Assembly (NCBI GenBank): GCA_020846935.1
Contig: JADLCY010000001.1
Span: forward strand, 620,001 to 684,000
DNA length: 64,000 nucleotides
From: Gemmatimonadaceae bacterium
GTDB taxonomy: Bacteria; Gemmatimonadota; Gemmatimonadetes; Gemmatimonadales; Gemmatimonadaceae
Direction of reading: 5' to 3'
The first letter of the stretch is position 1. The number at the start of each line of letters is the position of its first letter. The notes under the pieces were generated by a model that was not told the origin of the DNA, ran no database searches, and was given only the letters and a program-made list of their open reading frames with translations. The position numbers and the translations under genes are program-made. Shown piece by piece: positions 8,618 to 17,639 of the stretch.

Positions 8618-11600
8618 ATGAAACGACGTCTCGTCGGCTCCCTCCTGGGCACGTTCCTCTTCGCCGCCACGGCGTTCGCCCAACAGCGCACGGTCACCGG
8701 TCGGGTGACCGACGCGCAAGCGGGCGGCCTGCCGGGAGTCCAGGTCATCATCAAGGGAACGAATCGCGGCACCCTGACCAACACCGACGGCAGCTACTCC
8801 GTGCGCGCCGATGTGGGCCAGGTGCTTGTGTATCGCTTCCTTGGCTATTCGCCTGCGGAGCGTACCATCGCAGCCGACGGCGCGATCGACGTGCAACTGG
8901 CCAAAGTCACGACGCAGCTCGACGCGGTCGTGATTTCCGCGCTTGGGCAATCGACCATGCAACGCGCGCTCGGCACCTCGCAGCAGATGGTGGCTGGCGC
9001 CGACATCGCGGGCACGCGGCGAGAGAACTTCATCAACGCATTGCAGGGTCGAGTGGCCGGCGTCGAGGTCACGAGCAGTTCCGGCGTGCCCGGCGCGTCA
9101 TCGTCGATCACGATCCGCGGCGTCAGCTCGATTTCGAGCAGCAACCAGCCGCTGATGATCGTCGACGGCCTGCCAATCGACAACAAGACGCTCAACACCG
9201 GCGTGCTCGCCTCCGATGCACCGGGCTCGCTGACCGCGTTCAGCAACCGCGGCGTGGACTTCACCAATCGTGCGGCGGACATCAACCCGGAAGACATCGA
9301 GACGCTGGTGGTGCTCAAGGGCCCCGAGGCGTCGGCGCTCTACGGCATCGACGCGGCCAACGGTGCCATCGTGATCACGACCAAGCGCGGCCGCGCCGGC
9401 AGCAGCGGGTTCGAATACAGCACGAGCTTCCGCATGGAGAAGACACGCGCCGAGCCCGAGCTGCAGCGCGTGTACGGACCTACCGGCATCACCGGTGAGC
9501 TGCTCAACTCCTTCTCGTACTTCGGAGCGCCCTACGCCGCCGGCACGAAGTTCTACGACAACGTCGACGGCTTCTTCCGCACCGGGCTCTCGCAGCAGCA
9601 CAACCTGTCGTTCAACGGCGCCACCGGCGACAACCGCATCAACTACCGGCTCGCCCTGGCCGGCAACCGCCAGGAAGGTGTGGTGCGCAACTCCGACTAT
9701 CGCCGCGTGAACCTGACCGGCGCATCGCAGGCGCAAGTAAACCGCTGGCTGCGCGCCGACCTCTCCATGGCCTACGCCGTGGCTGACAACGACCAGCCGT
9801 ACAAGGGCAACTTTGGCCCCTTGATGGGCCTTCTCCTCTGGCCGCAGAACGACGATGCCCGCGACTGGCTCACGCCCGCCGGCGGTCGGCGGCGCATCAC
9901 GTCGCTCGCCGAGGCGGGCGAAATCGACAACCCCTACTTCAACCTCGAGAAGAACCGCGTCAACTCGCGCAACGGGCGCATCGTGACCAACCTCGGTCTG
10001 CAGGTGACGCCGTTCACCTGGGGGAGCCTGCGCACCAACATCGGCCTCGACGGCTACACCAACGAGAACCAGATCCTCCGCCATCCGGAGAGCGCGCTCG
10101 GCTTCACCTACAACGGTGTCATCGACGAGGCCAACGACGTCGTTCGCAACCTCAATGCGCAGACGGTGCTCAACATCACCGAGCGCACGCTGGGTGGCGG
10201 GTTCAGCATCAGCGGGCTCCTCGGCAACCAGGTCTCGGACTTCAAGTCGGTGACCTCGGCGCTCAAGGGCCAGGACTTCCTCGATCCGAACTTTGTATCG
10301 GTCAACAACACCAACCTGCGCACCAACCGCACGACCACCTCGCAGCGCCGGCTGGTGAGCCTCTTTGGCAGCGCCACGCTGAGCTACCGGGACTACCTCT
10401 ACCTCACCGGCACTGCGCGCAACGACTGGACCTCGACGATCCCCACGGACCGCAACTCGTTCGTGTACCCGTCGATCTCCGGCAGCTTCATCTTCTCGGA
10501 TGCGTTTCCCTCGATCGGGAAGTTCATGAGTGGCAAACTGCGCGCTGCGTACGCCGAGGTGGGCAAGGACGCGCGTCCGTACGCTTATCGACCGTCGCTC
10601 GAGTTCAAGACCACGTCGTACGGCGGTTACGGGTACGGCTTCACCGGGCCGAATCTGGCGCTCAAGCCCGAGTTCGCGCGCTCCTACGAGTTTGGCACCG
10701 AGCTCACGTTCCTGGACGAGCGCCTTGGCGTCGACGTGACCTGGTACCGCAAGCAGACCAAGGACCAGATCGTCAACGACATCCGCGGCAGCTACGCGAC
10801 CGGCTTCATCCTGTTCAACCTGAACGGTGCGGTGACGCGCAACGAGGGCACCGAGGTCACGCTGCACGCGGTGCCGGTCGCGACGTCGGCCATCAACTGG
10901 GACGTGCAGGCGAACTTCGAGCGAGCGAAGGGTCGCGTGCTGGCCCTGCCCAACGCCTTGCCGGAGTCCTACGTGTCGGACACCTGGCTCTTCGGCAACG
11001 TGCGCAACGGCACGTCGCCGGGTATGTCCACACGCTCGCTCACCGGCCTCTTCTACCAGCGCAACAAGAACGGGGAGCTGCTGATCGACCCGACCACCGG
11101 CCTGCCGCTCCGCTCGGCGAGCTTCATCGACGCGGGCTACGATCGACAGCCGCAGTGGCTCCTCGGTGTCACCAACACGGTCACGTGGCGCAACATGCAG
11201 CTCAGCTTCCTGCTGGACTTCCGGCGGGGCGGCGACGTGTTCAACGCCACCGAGCAATACCTCACGGCGCGCGGCCTCAGCATGCGGACACTCGATCGTG
11301 AGCAACCCCGGGTGATCAAGGGCGTGCTGCGGGACGGCAAGGAGAACAGCGCGACACCGACGCCCAACAACATCGTGGTGATTCCGGCGACGCAGCTGGG
11401 GTATTACACCGGCATCAGCGAGGAACTGTTCATCGAGCAGGACATCAACTGGATGCGGCTGCGCGACGTCACGCTCTCCTATGCGCTGCCCAAGGGCTTT
11501 GCGAAGATGCGCGACGCGCGCGTGTTCATCACGGGCACGGACCTCTTCCTCATCACCAACTATTCCGGCCTCGACCCCATCGTGAACGGCAATACCGCCG

Positions 11601-11689
11601 CCGTTGGCGGCTCGGGCGCCTCCGGCATCGACTACGGCAACTTCCCCATGCCGCGCGGATTCAACTTCGGCTTCAAGGTGGGGTTCTGA
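8618..11689 (+). CDS. SusC/RagA-family TonB-linked outer-membrane protein
   Basis: 1023 aa from the ATG at 8618, which opens a signal peptide cut after TAFA. Residues ~25-100 form a carboxypeptidase-regulatory-like beta-sandwich (VTGRVTDA ... GTNRGTLTNTDGSYSV). A plug domain follows (IRGVSSIS ... PLMIVDGLPI ... ILKGPEASALYG variant), then a TonB-dependent beta-barrel ending in FNFGFKVGF with the C-terminal aromatic residue. It should import a large nutrient (glycan or peptide) across the outer membrane using TonB energy, together with the SusD-like lipoprotein encoded 2 bp downstream. Confidence 0.95.
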   Translation: MKRRLVGSLLGTFLFAATAFAQQRTVTGRVTDAQAGGLPGVQVIIKGTNRGTLTNTDGSYSVRADVGQVLVYRFLGYSPAERTIAADGAIDVQLAKVTTQLDAVVISALGQSTMQRALGTSQQMVAGADIAGTRRENFINALQGRVAGVEVTSSSGVPGASSSITIRGVSSISSSNQPLMIVDGLPIDNKTLNTGVLASDAPGSLTAFSNRGVDFTNRAADINPEDIETLVVLKGPEASALYGIDAANGAIVITTKRGRAGSSGFEYSTSFRMEKTRAEPELQRVYGPTGITGELLNSFSYFGAPYAAGTKFYDNVDGFFRTGLSQQHNLSFNGATGDNRINYRLALAGNRQEGVVRNSDYRRVNLTGASQAQVNRWLRADLSMAYAVADNDQPYKGNFGPLMGLLLWPQNDDARDWLTPAGGRRRITSLAEAGEIDNPYFNLEKNRVNSRNGRIVTNLGLQVTPFTWGSLRTNIGLDGYTNENQILRHPESALGFTYNGVIDEANDVVRNLNAQTVLNITERTLGGGFSISGLLGNQVSDFKSVTSALKGQDFLDPNFVSVNNTNLRTNRTTTSQRRLVSLFGSATLSYRDYLYLTGTARNDWTSTIPTDRNSFVYPSISGSFIFSDAFPSIGKFMSGKLRAAYAEVGKDARPYAYRPSLEFKTTSYGGYGYGFTGPNLALKPEFARSYEFGTELTFLDERLGVDVTWYRKQTKDQIVNDIRGSYATGFILFNLNGAVTRNEGTEVTLHAVPVATSAINWDVQANFERAKGRVLALPNALPESYVSDTWLFGNVRNGTSPGMSTRSLTGLFYQRNKNGELLIDPTTGLPLRSASFIDAGYDRQPQWLLGVTNTVTWRNMQLSFLLDFRRGGDVFNATEQYLTARGLSMRTLDREQPRVIKGVLRDGKENSATPTPNNIVVIPATQLGYYTGISEELFIEQDINWMRLRDVTLSYALPKGFAKMRDARVFITGTDLFLITNYSGLDPIVNGNTAAVGGSGASGIDYGNFPMPRGFNFGFKVGF

Positions 11690-11691
11690 CC

Positions 11692-13287
11692 ATGACGCCC
11701 ATGCGATTTCTGTCGACCCGCGCCCGCGTCGTGCGCGTGGCCGCGCTCGCCGCTGCGCTGACGACCAGCGGCTGCACGGACTTCCTCGACGTCAACACCA
11801 ACCCCAACGCTCCGCAGGTGGTCTCGGCAAACCTGTACCTCGCGCCGATGCTCCACTGGATGGTGACCGCGCCCCAGTATGATGGCCGGTTCGTCGGACG
11901 GTACACGCAACAGTGGACCCTGCCCGGGACGGTGGTCAGCACCTGGGATCGCATGGGGTACGACCCGAGCAGCGACAACGGCGCGCAGCAGTGGCGCGAT
12001 GTGTACTGGACGCTCGGCCAGAACCTCGTCGACATGATGGGCAAGGCCGAAGCGGAGCAGCGCTGGGATCTCCTGGGCGTCGGCAAGATCCTCAAGGCCT
12101 GGGGTTGGCAGGTCACCACCGACCTTCACGGCGAGATCATCGTCAAGGAAGCCATCGATCAGTCGAAGTTCAGCTTCAACTATGACACGCAGGAGTACGC
12201 CTATCAGGAGATCCAGAAGCTCCTGAACGAGGCCATCACGCTGCTCGCCCGCACCGACGGCGCGGTGGACCAGACCTACCTCGCGCGTACCGACCGGCTG
12301 TACGGCGGCGACCGCGCCAGGTGGACCAAGCTGGCCTGGGCCATGATGGCCGTGAACCTGAATCACTACACCAACAAGGGCACCTACAAGCCGGCCGACG
12401 TGATCGCGGCGGTGGACAAGTCGTTCGCGAGCAACGCCGACGAGCTGTTGCTGCCCTACCCCGCCACGCAAAACGACGACATCAACTTCTGGGGCCGCAC
12501 GCGCGGCAACATCACCAACTACCGACAGACCCGGTTTGTGCTCGGCCTGCTCAACGGGACTGTGTTTGGTGGTGTGGTCGACCCGCGTCTTTCGCGGATG
12601 CTGTCGCCATCGCCTGACGGACAGTATCGCGGCCTGGATCCCAATGTCACGAGTTTTGGCGCACTCACCACGGCGCAGCGGCCAAACAACTTCCACGGAT
12701 ACGCTGACGCCGGCGGCACCCAGCAGCCCGGTCGGTACATCTTCGACGACAAGGCCAAGCTGCCCGTGATCACCTACGCGGAGCTGCAGTTCATCAAGGC
12801 TGAAGCGGCGTACCGGATGGGCAACAAGGGCCTGGCGTTGAGCGCCTACACCGCGGGTGTCGGCGCGCACCTCGACTGGGTGAACGCCCGCAACTCCGAC
12901 AACGGTCAGTCGCCGACGCAGATCACGAGCGCCGAGCGCAACGCGTTCCTCGCGAGCCCGGCCATCGTGCCGACCAGCGCCGCCGCGCTCACGCTGACGC
13001 AGATCATGTCCCAGAAGTACATCGCGCTCTGGGGCTGGGGGCATAACGAGATCTGGATGGACATGCGCCGGTATCACTACACCGACGTCGACCCGGCGAG
13101 CGGCCAGCAGGTGTACCCCGGTTTTGCCCTGCCCACGTCGTTGTACCCCGACAACGGCGGCAAGGCGGTGGAGCGCATCCGCCCGCGCTTCAACTCGGAG
13201 TACGTCTGGAACCGGGCCGCGCTCGAGACCATCGGCGGACTCGCCCCCGATTATCACACCAAGCCGATGTGGATCATCACCCCGTAA
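11692..13287 (+). CDS. SusD/RagB-family outer-membrane lipoprotein
   Basis: 531 aa. A lipoprotein signal peptide ends at TTSGC (Cys28), followed by the family's TDFLDVNTNPN start. TPR-like helices and the SusD signature regions are recognisable (AYQEIQKLLNEAI, LAWAMMAVNLNHYT, ELQFIKAEAAYRMG, KYIALWGWGHNEIWMDMRRY). It should sit on the cell surface as the substrate-capturing lid of the SusC channel encoded just upstream. Glycan-degrading enzymes are not adjacent, so the ligand is not predictable. Confidence 0.93.
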   Translation: MTPMRFLSTRARVVRVAALAAALTTSGCTDFLDVNTNPNAPQVVSANLYLAPMLHWMVTAPQYDGRFVGRYTQQWTLPGTVVSTWDRMGYDPSSDNGAQQWRDVYWTLGQNLVDMMGKAEAEQRWDLLGVGKILKAWGWQVTTDLHGEIIVKEAIDQSKFSFNYDTQEYAYQEIQKLLNEAITLLARTDGAVDQTYLARTDRLYGGDRARWTKLAWAMMAVNLNHYTNKGTYKPADVIAAVDKSFASNADELLLPYPATQNDDINFWGRTRGNITNYRQTRFVLGLLNGTVFGGVVDPRLSRMLSPSPDGQYRGLDPNVTSFGALTTAQRPNNFHGYADAGGTQQPGRYIFDDKAKLPVITYAELQFIKAEAAYRMGNKGLALSAYTAGVGAHLDWVNARNSDNGQSPTQITSAERNAFLASPAIVPTSAAALTLTQIMSQKYIALWGWGHNEIWMDMRRYHYTDVDPASGQQVYPGFALPTSLYPDNGGKAVERIRPRFNSEYVWNRAALETIGGLAPDYHTKPMWIITP

Positions 13288-14069
13288 TGGCCCCGACCAT
13301 GACTTCCTATCGAGCGCTTGCGGCGCTGTTCGGCGCCATGCTCCTGGGCGCCTGCGACAAGAATGCGGTGCAGGACATCGCGGGACCGCCCCTCGCGACG
13401 AGTATCCGGTTTTTCAACTTTGGCGTTGGCGCGCCCGCGGTGAACTTCTATGCCAACACCACCAAGATGACCGCGATCTCGTCGGCCACCGGTGTCGAGT
13501 CCACCAACGGGGTCGCCTATGGCAGCGTGGGCTCCGGCGGCTACTACGCGACGATCGCGCCCGGGACCTACGCCATCACCGGTCGCATCGCCGCCACGAC
13601 CGACAAGGACCTGGCCATCGCCACGCTCAACGCGAACCTCGCGGCGGGCAAGCAGTACTCGTTCTTCATGAGCGGGATCTACAGCGCGACCGCCAAGAGC
13701 GTGGATGGCTTCGTGGTCGAGGATCCCGTTCCGGCGACGATCGACTACAGTGTGGCGACGGTTCGTTTCGTGAACGCGATCTCGAACTCCAGCGCCATGA
13801 CGTTGTACGCGCGTCATCAGACCACGGGGCAGGAGGTCGCGATCGGTGCGGCGGTGGCCTACAAGGCCGGTGGGGCGTTCGTGAACGTGCCTAACGGCCT
13901 GTACGATCTGGCGGTGCGTGTCACGGGTTCGACGAGCAATGCGATCGTTCGGACTGGCGTCTCGTTCAGTGCGGGGCGGGTGTACACGATCGGTGCGCGT
14001 GGCGACATGACGGTGACGTCGACGACCTCGGGGAACCGGCCGCAGCTGGACAACACGGCGAATCGGTAG
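13287..14069 (+). CDS. DUF4397-domain lipoprotein
   Basis: 260 aa. The ATG at 13287 overlaps the SusD stop by one base (TAATG), so it is the third gene of the operon; another ATG is at 13299. A lipobox (LLGAC) precedes two DUF4397-type beta-sandwich repeats, seen in ATSIRFFNFGVGAPAVNFYA and VATVRFVNAISNSSAMTLYA, with GTYAITGR and GLYDLAVRVTG closing strands. DUF4397 proteins are surface or periplasmic and of unknown function; the position suggests an accessory to the SusCD importer. Confidence 0.82.
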   Translation: MAPTMTSYRALAALFGAMLLGACDKNAVQDIAGPPLATSIRFFNFGVGAPAVNFYANTTKMTAISSATGVESTNGVAYGSVGSGGYYATIAPGTYAITGRIAATTDKDLAIATLNANLAAGKQYSFFMSGIYSATAKSVDGFVVEDPVPATIDYSVATVRFVNAISNSSAMTLYARHQTTGQEVAIGAAVAYKAGGAFVNVPNGLYDLAVRVTGSTSNAIVRTGVSFSAGRVYTIGARGDMTVTSTTSGNRPQLDNTANR

Positions 14070-14171
14070 CGACGGCGCGTGGACGGGTCTCAAACGACCT
14101 GACCTGCGGGACGCGTACACGGGGATCAGACGCCGCGATGCGTTTGTGGCGCTGCCGGCCACTCGGCACTG

Positions 14172-14297
14172 ATTGACGGAATCTGACGGGTTCACCGATT
14201 CGGGACTGGACCCGTCAGGCGCGAAGCAGCGTCATGGCATCCCATGGTCGGGTTCCGTGAAGCGCCAATTGCTTCTTGATGGCGCAGGGGGCCGCGA
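14172..14297 (+). repeat. Direct repeat A (left boundary of the ATP-grasp island)
   Basis: About 126 bp that recur at 19223-19350 in the same orientation with roughly 80% identity. The best-conserved blocks are TCTGACGGGTTCACCG, TTCATGGCATCCCAT (one base shorter here) and CTTCTTGATGGCGC. Copy A also contains a perfect 9-bp inverted repeat, CTGACGGGT at 14183-14191 and ACCCGTCAG at 14210-14218. No open frame is shared well enough to call it coding. The two copies bracket a lower-GC gene block, as a recombination or integration footprint would. Confidence 0.75.
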
Positions 14298-14451
14298 ACC
14301 CCGCGTGACGCAGGCGGCTGGTGCCGATCGGGGTAGGCGCAGTCGCCAACTGCTCACATCCTCACCAGGCGACCTCCCCGGAGCCACGCGCACTGCGGCC
14401 AAGTGCCGGGCGGCGCGTGTCGCGCAAATCAGACTGTCATCGGCCACAAGA

Positions 14452-14468
14452 GGCTCGGTGACCGAGCC
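14452..14468. promoter_or_regulatory. Perfect short palindrome GGCTCGG-TGA-CCGAGCC
   Basis: Seven-base arms with a three-base spacer, 250 bp upstream of the AraC-like gene. It could be a hairpin or a regulator-binding site; nothing else supports a specific role. Confidence 0.35.
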
Positions 14469-14664
14469 CGGTTGAGTGTTCATGCGCCCCCGTTCGCTTC
14501 CGATCACTGAATCCCGCCCGACGATCGTTCCATAAAGAACAACCCGACGACCACGGTGGAGCCTGCAGTTCGCAGAGTCCTGGCCACACCATGAACGTCG
14601 GCGGATGGAATCTGCGACGACCATCGCCGATCAGCGCGTGTGTGCGTTCCATCCTAGCGGCGGC

Positions 14665-14692
14665 TTGACTGCATGGCACAAGTAGGTAGCGT
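14665..14692 (+). promoter_or_regulatory. Sigma70-like promoter for the AraC-like gene
   Basis: TTGACT (14665-14670) and TAGCGT (14687-14692) are separated by 16 bp and end 27 bp before the ATG at 14720. The match is good at -35 and moderate at -10. Confidence 0.35.
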
Positions 14693-14719
14693 GTCTTCCG
14701 GCCGCGAGGCGGCTGACGT

Positions 14720-15529
14720 ATGTCAAACTCCGCTATACTCGATTCGGCGGCTGCCGCGGCCGATGTGCTCCTCGATGCGAGCCTGGGTTCCAACCTCGGT
14801 CTGGTACGAGGTGCACTCGCCGCGCACAAGTGTGCGATAGTCGACCTCCGATCTACGGAGCTCCAGCCGCGAACACCTGAAGGCGCCGGGGCTATCATTC
14901 TGGGTGAGGCCGGTAGCGCCGATCGCGGACTCTTATCGGAGCTGGGCGACTTTCGTTGCACCTTACCGCATCTGTCCGTCGTGTTGTTTCATTCCGATTC
15001 GACGGGTCGCAAAGGCGCGGCGGACCGCGCCTGGGCCGGCGTGGACTGGGAGTACCGCACTCGGGAGGGCACGGCAGGTCTCTCGGAGCTGGTGCGGCGT
15101 CGACTGTTGGCTCCGCCGCCGAAAGTGTCGCTGGCCGCGGTTGCTGCGCTGCTGGACCGACGAAAGATGCTCGCTCCTTCTCTCTGGTGCGTCCGGAACG
15201 GCTTCCTCGCCCTGGTCTGCGCGAGAGTTGCCGAGCGCTTCGGTCGCGATCGCAGAACGATGTTCGACTGGATGAGAGCGGACACGGGGCTTTCAGTGCG
15301 AGAGATGCTCGCCCTCGGGAGGTGTGAACATGCGCGCCTCCTCCTGGCCAGGTATTCCTTGACGCAGGCGGCCTCTCGCTTGGGCTACTCGGCTGGAGCT
15401 GGCGTCGCGAACCTCTTGTCACGACACCGCGCGCTCTCCGTCGCGTCTCTGAGATCCCCAGGCTGTGAAGACCGACCCCAAGTTGAAAGTGCCGACGGCG
15501 TGCCCGGACGTTGCGGAGCGAGCCGCTGA
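14720..15529 (+). CDS. AraC-type helix-turn-helix regulator of the island
   Basis: 269 aa. Residues 180-250 resemble the C-terminal DNA-binding domain of AraC/XylS proteins: FGRDRRTMFDWMRADTGLSVREMLALGRCEHARLLL followed by a second helix-turn-helix (LTQAASRLGYSAGAGVANLLSRH). Residues 1-130 look like an alpha/beta fold with no intact phospho-acceptor site and no recognised ligand domain. Codons are less GC-biased than in flanking genes. It precedes the DsbA-like gene by 24 bp and is probably the regulator of the genes behind it. Confidence 0.6.
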   Translation: MSNSAILDSAAAAADVLLDASLGSNLGLVRGALAAHKCAIVDLRSTELQPRTPEGAGAIILGEAGSADRGLLSELGDFRCTLPHLSVVLFHSDSTGRKGAADRAWAGVDWEYRTREGTAGLSELVRRRLLAPPPKVSLAAVAALLDRRKMLAPSLWCVRNGFLALVCARVAERFGRDRRTMFDWMRADTGLSVREMLALGRCEHARLLLARYSLTQAASRLGYSAGAGVANLLSRHRALSVASLRSPGCEDRPQVESADGVPGRCGASR

Positions 15530-15553
15530 CGGTTAACTGCGGAGGTTGGCTCA

Positions 15554-16246
15554 ATGCCAACACGCTTGGAGAACACCGCATCAGTCGTCCTGACCGTCGC
15601 AGCTGTTACTATCGCTGTCGCGATCGTGAAGCGGGAGTTCTGGTCGTCGCCCAGCCCCATTTGCGAGTCCACTGAACCAGCGCCGCCCACGCAGTTGGCG
15701 GATTGGGAGGAGCTCGTTGAGAAGGGCGTGTTTGTCGGCAACCCGGGAGCTCCCGTCACGGTTGTCGAGTTCAGTGACTTGGAATGCCCGTTCTGCAAGA
15801 AGTTTCATGAGACGTTGTCGGCTGCCCGTACTCGATACGGCGACTCGCTCGCATTTGTGCATGTATACTTCCCTCTTCCCATGCATCGCTTTGCACGGCC
15901 AGCTGCCAGAGCTGCTGAATGCGCACGCGGCCAAGGCCGTTTCTACGAGTTTGTTTCGGCGGTCTTCGCAAAGCAGGATTCCCTTGGGCTTCGGTCGTGG
16001 GTGGACTACGCGATTGACGCCAAGGTCGGTGACACCGTGACCTTCAGGCGTTGCGTCGCCGACACTGTCAGGTTGCCCCTTGTTGAGGCCGGAGTAGCCG
16101 CCGCTCAGCAACATTCCGTCCGAGTAACGCCAACCGTCATCGTCAACGGCTGGCGCTTTAGTCGCGCGCCTGACGACTCCTTGCTCGCGCAGACAGTGGA
16201 GACGATTCTCGCAGGGCTACAGCCTTTGCGAAGGGATAAGCCTTGA
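15554..16246 (+). CDS. DsbA-like thiol-disulfide oxidoreductase
   Basis: 230 aa. An N-terminal membrane anchor (about residues 10-25) places the domain in the periplasm. A DsbA/Thioredoxin_4-type domain follows with active-site C78-P-F-C81 in VEFSDLECPFCKKF, a helical insertion, and the cis-Pro loop RVTPTVIVNG. It should form, break or shuffle disulfides. It lies between the AraC-like gene and the beta-propeller gene, and its stop overlaps the propeller's TTG start (TTGA). A truncated relative occurs at 53162-53450 next to another propeller gene, so the pairing is recurrent in this genome. Confidence 0.85.
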   Translation: MPTRLENTASVVLTVAAVTIAVAIVKREFWSSPSPICESTEPAPPTQLADWEELVEKGVFVGNPGAPVTVVEFSDLECPFCKKFHETLSAARTRYGDSLAFVHVYFPLPMHRFARPAARAAECARGQGRFYEFVSAVFAKQDSLGLRSWVDYAIDAKVGDTVTFRRCVADTVRLPLVEAGVAAAQQHSVRVTPTVIVNGWRFSRAPDDSLLAQTVETILAGLQPLRRDKP

Positions 16247-17433
16247 CTGCACCTTCAGAGGTACTGGGACTGCGCGCGATGGCTTCGAGGGTATTGCACG
16301 CTGCCATCCTTGTCGGACCAATATCAGCGGTGGGCCATGCTCAGGCGCGGCCTTCGCTGGTTCTGACGGCTGGCAGAAGAGTGACGCAAGAGGGATTCAG
16401 CCGACTTGCGAGCGTTCGCCAACTGTCAGACCGATCGATCCTGGCTGTGGACAGTAAGGAGGACCGGCTGCTTCACATCCTGCAGGACGGGAGCGTGGTG
16501 AGCATCAGCCGGGTGGGCGATGGACCAGGCGACTACCGCGGAGTCGGGAAGCTTGTGCCGATGACCGCCGACTCGACTCTGGTGGAGTCGCGCGGGAACG
16601 GGAGGTGGCTTCTCTTGCACGGGGGCAAGGTTGTGGGGTCCATCAATCGGCGTCGTGAAGGAACGTTGGCCGGTGCAACGCCGTCCCTCCTCGGCGCGCA
16701 TGGCAACAGGATATTCGAGACTCACGCCGTCAGCTTTGCGAGCGCCGAGCGTGAGCGGCTATATCGCGCGCTCAACAACGCGGACTCGCTCTCAGTCGTT
16801 GCCTGGCAGCGTGGCAATGAGGGACGCCCGGACACTTTGGTGACGCTACGTGGAAGATTTCGCGGCATTGGGCGCGTCAAGCGGGGTGGCGGGCCCGGGG
16901 GGGGAGAGGTCCTGTGGGAGGTTGGCAATCCGCTCGATGTGCAGGAACAGGCCGTCATCCTGCCGGATGGGGGATTCGCGGTAGCACGACTTTCTCCCTT
17001 TCGCGTAGAGTGGTACGACGCGTCGGGTCGCCTACGGCGAAGTACCCTGCTGCCCCCGGAAGCCGAGCCTCTCACGCGCTCTGCACGCGCCCAGCTGTTT
17101 GCGAGATTTCGAGCTTCAGCGCTGCGTGCCGGCATTTCCTCGGAACAGGTCCCAGGGTGGCCGACTGAGCTTCCCCCTTTTCACAATGATGCGCTCTTCG
17201 TCACTCCGGATGGTGAGGTTGCGATCCGACGCCTCCGGCTTGCAGCCGATTCGTCCGAGGTCTACGAGCTCGTGGGAGTAGACTCGGACCACCGCCGGCT
17301 CGTAGTTGGCCCTGGAGAACGGCTGATTGGGTTTGGGCCTCGTCACGCTTTTCTTGCCGTCCGCGATCGCGATGATCTGGAGTACCTCGAGATGCGGCCA
17401 TGGGCGAATCCTTCCGGGCGACTAGTGCGTTGA
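16243..17433 (+). CDS. Exported six-bladed beta-propeller protein
   Basis: 396 aa from a TTG at 16243, supported by an AAGGGA ribosome site six bases upstream and by the four-base overlap with the DsbA-like gene; an ATG at 16279 is the alternative. A signal peptide ends near VGHAQA. The rest is made of repeated beta-strand blocks typical of NHL/6-bladed propellers ('LADGGFAVARLSPFRVEWYDASG' style, 'LFVTPDGEVAIRRL', 'GDGPGDYRGVG'). No catalytic residues can be identified. A similar protein is encoded at 51959-53137, also behind a DsbA-like gene. Confidence 0.7.
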   Translation: MTAPSEVLGLRAMASRVLHAAILVGPISAVGHAQARPSLVLTAGRRVTQEGFSRLASVRQLSDRSILAVDSKEDRLLHILQDGSVVSISRVGDGPGDYRGVGKLVPMTADSTLVESRGNGRWLLLHGGKVVGSINRRREGTLAGATPSLLGAHGNRIFETHAVSFASAERERLYRALNNADSLSVVAWQRGNEGRPDTLVTLRGRFRGIGRVKRGGGPGGGEVLWEVGNPLDVQEQAVILPDGGFAVARLSPFRVEWYDASGRLRRSTLLPPEAEPLTRSARAQLFARFRASALRAGISSEQVPGWPTELPPFHNDALFVTPDGEVAIRRLRLAADSSEVYELVGVDSDHRRLVVGPGERLIGFGPRHAFLAVRDRDDLEYLEMRPWANPSGRLVR

Positions 17434-17639
17434 CAGGCGCAGCGCAAGCCCGGGAAGGCGTGCCCCGGTTGGCCGAAGAGCTCTTCATTTCGCGGGCTCT
17501 CCGGGAAGGGGTTACGCATATTCCGGAAGACATCCCGCGGGCCCGGTGGGTGATCTGCCCTGAATGCAGTGAGCAGGCTGGAGCGCGCGGCGAGCCTGGG
17601 AGCACGGATGTCAAAGGTCCTACTGGTCGTGGGAGCTGA
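17430..17639 (+). CDS. Small protein between propeller and ATP-grasp; candidate modification substrate
   Basis: 69 aa from a TTG at 17430 that overlaps the propeller stop as TTGA, the same coupling seen one gene earlier; an in-frame ATG at 17400 would give 79 aa. Visible features are an acidic amphipathic stretch (LAEELFISRALREGVTHIPE), a CPEC motif and a Gly/Ser/Thr/Lys-rich tail. The tail overlaps the ATP-grasp gene start by about 30 bp. A small protein immediately upstream of an ATP-grasp ligase is the arrangement of graspetide precursors, but no known precursor core motif is seen. It could also be a small zinc-binding protein or a chance frame. Confidence 0.45.
   Translation: MTGAAQAREGVPRLAEELFISRALREGVTHIPEDIPRARWVICPECSEQAGARGEPGSTDVKGPTGRGS

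Larger units (their letters stand above)
14070..14719. other. 650-bp gene-free stretch containing direct repeat A and a promoter
   Basis: No open frame here has convincing protein similarity. The stretch contains repeat copy A (14172-14297), a perfect palindrome at 14452-14468 and a sigma70-like promoter just before the AraC-like gene. Base composition becomes visibly less GC-rich from about 14480. Confidence 0.6.

Noticed and set aside
9098-11305. 735-codon open frame on the minus strand opposite the SusC gene
   Set aside because: It is a shadow of the highly GC-biased SusC gene; the translation is Arg/Val/Ala/Gly-rich with no domain, while the plus strand encodes a clear SusC protein.
14232-14624. 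130-codon minus-strand frame across repeat A
   Set aside because: Shares only a few residues (PPAPSRS) with the frame over repeat B, which reflects nucleotide repetition; no domain and no ribosome site.
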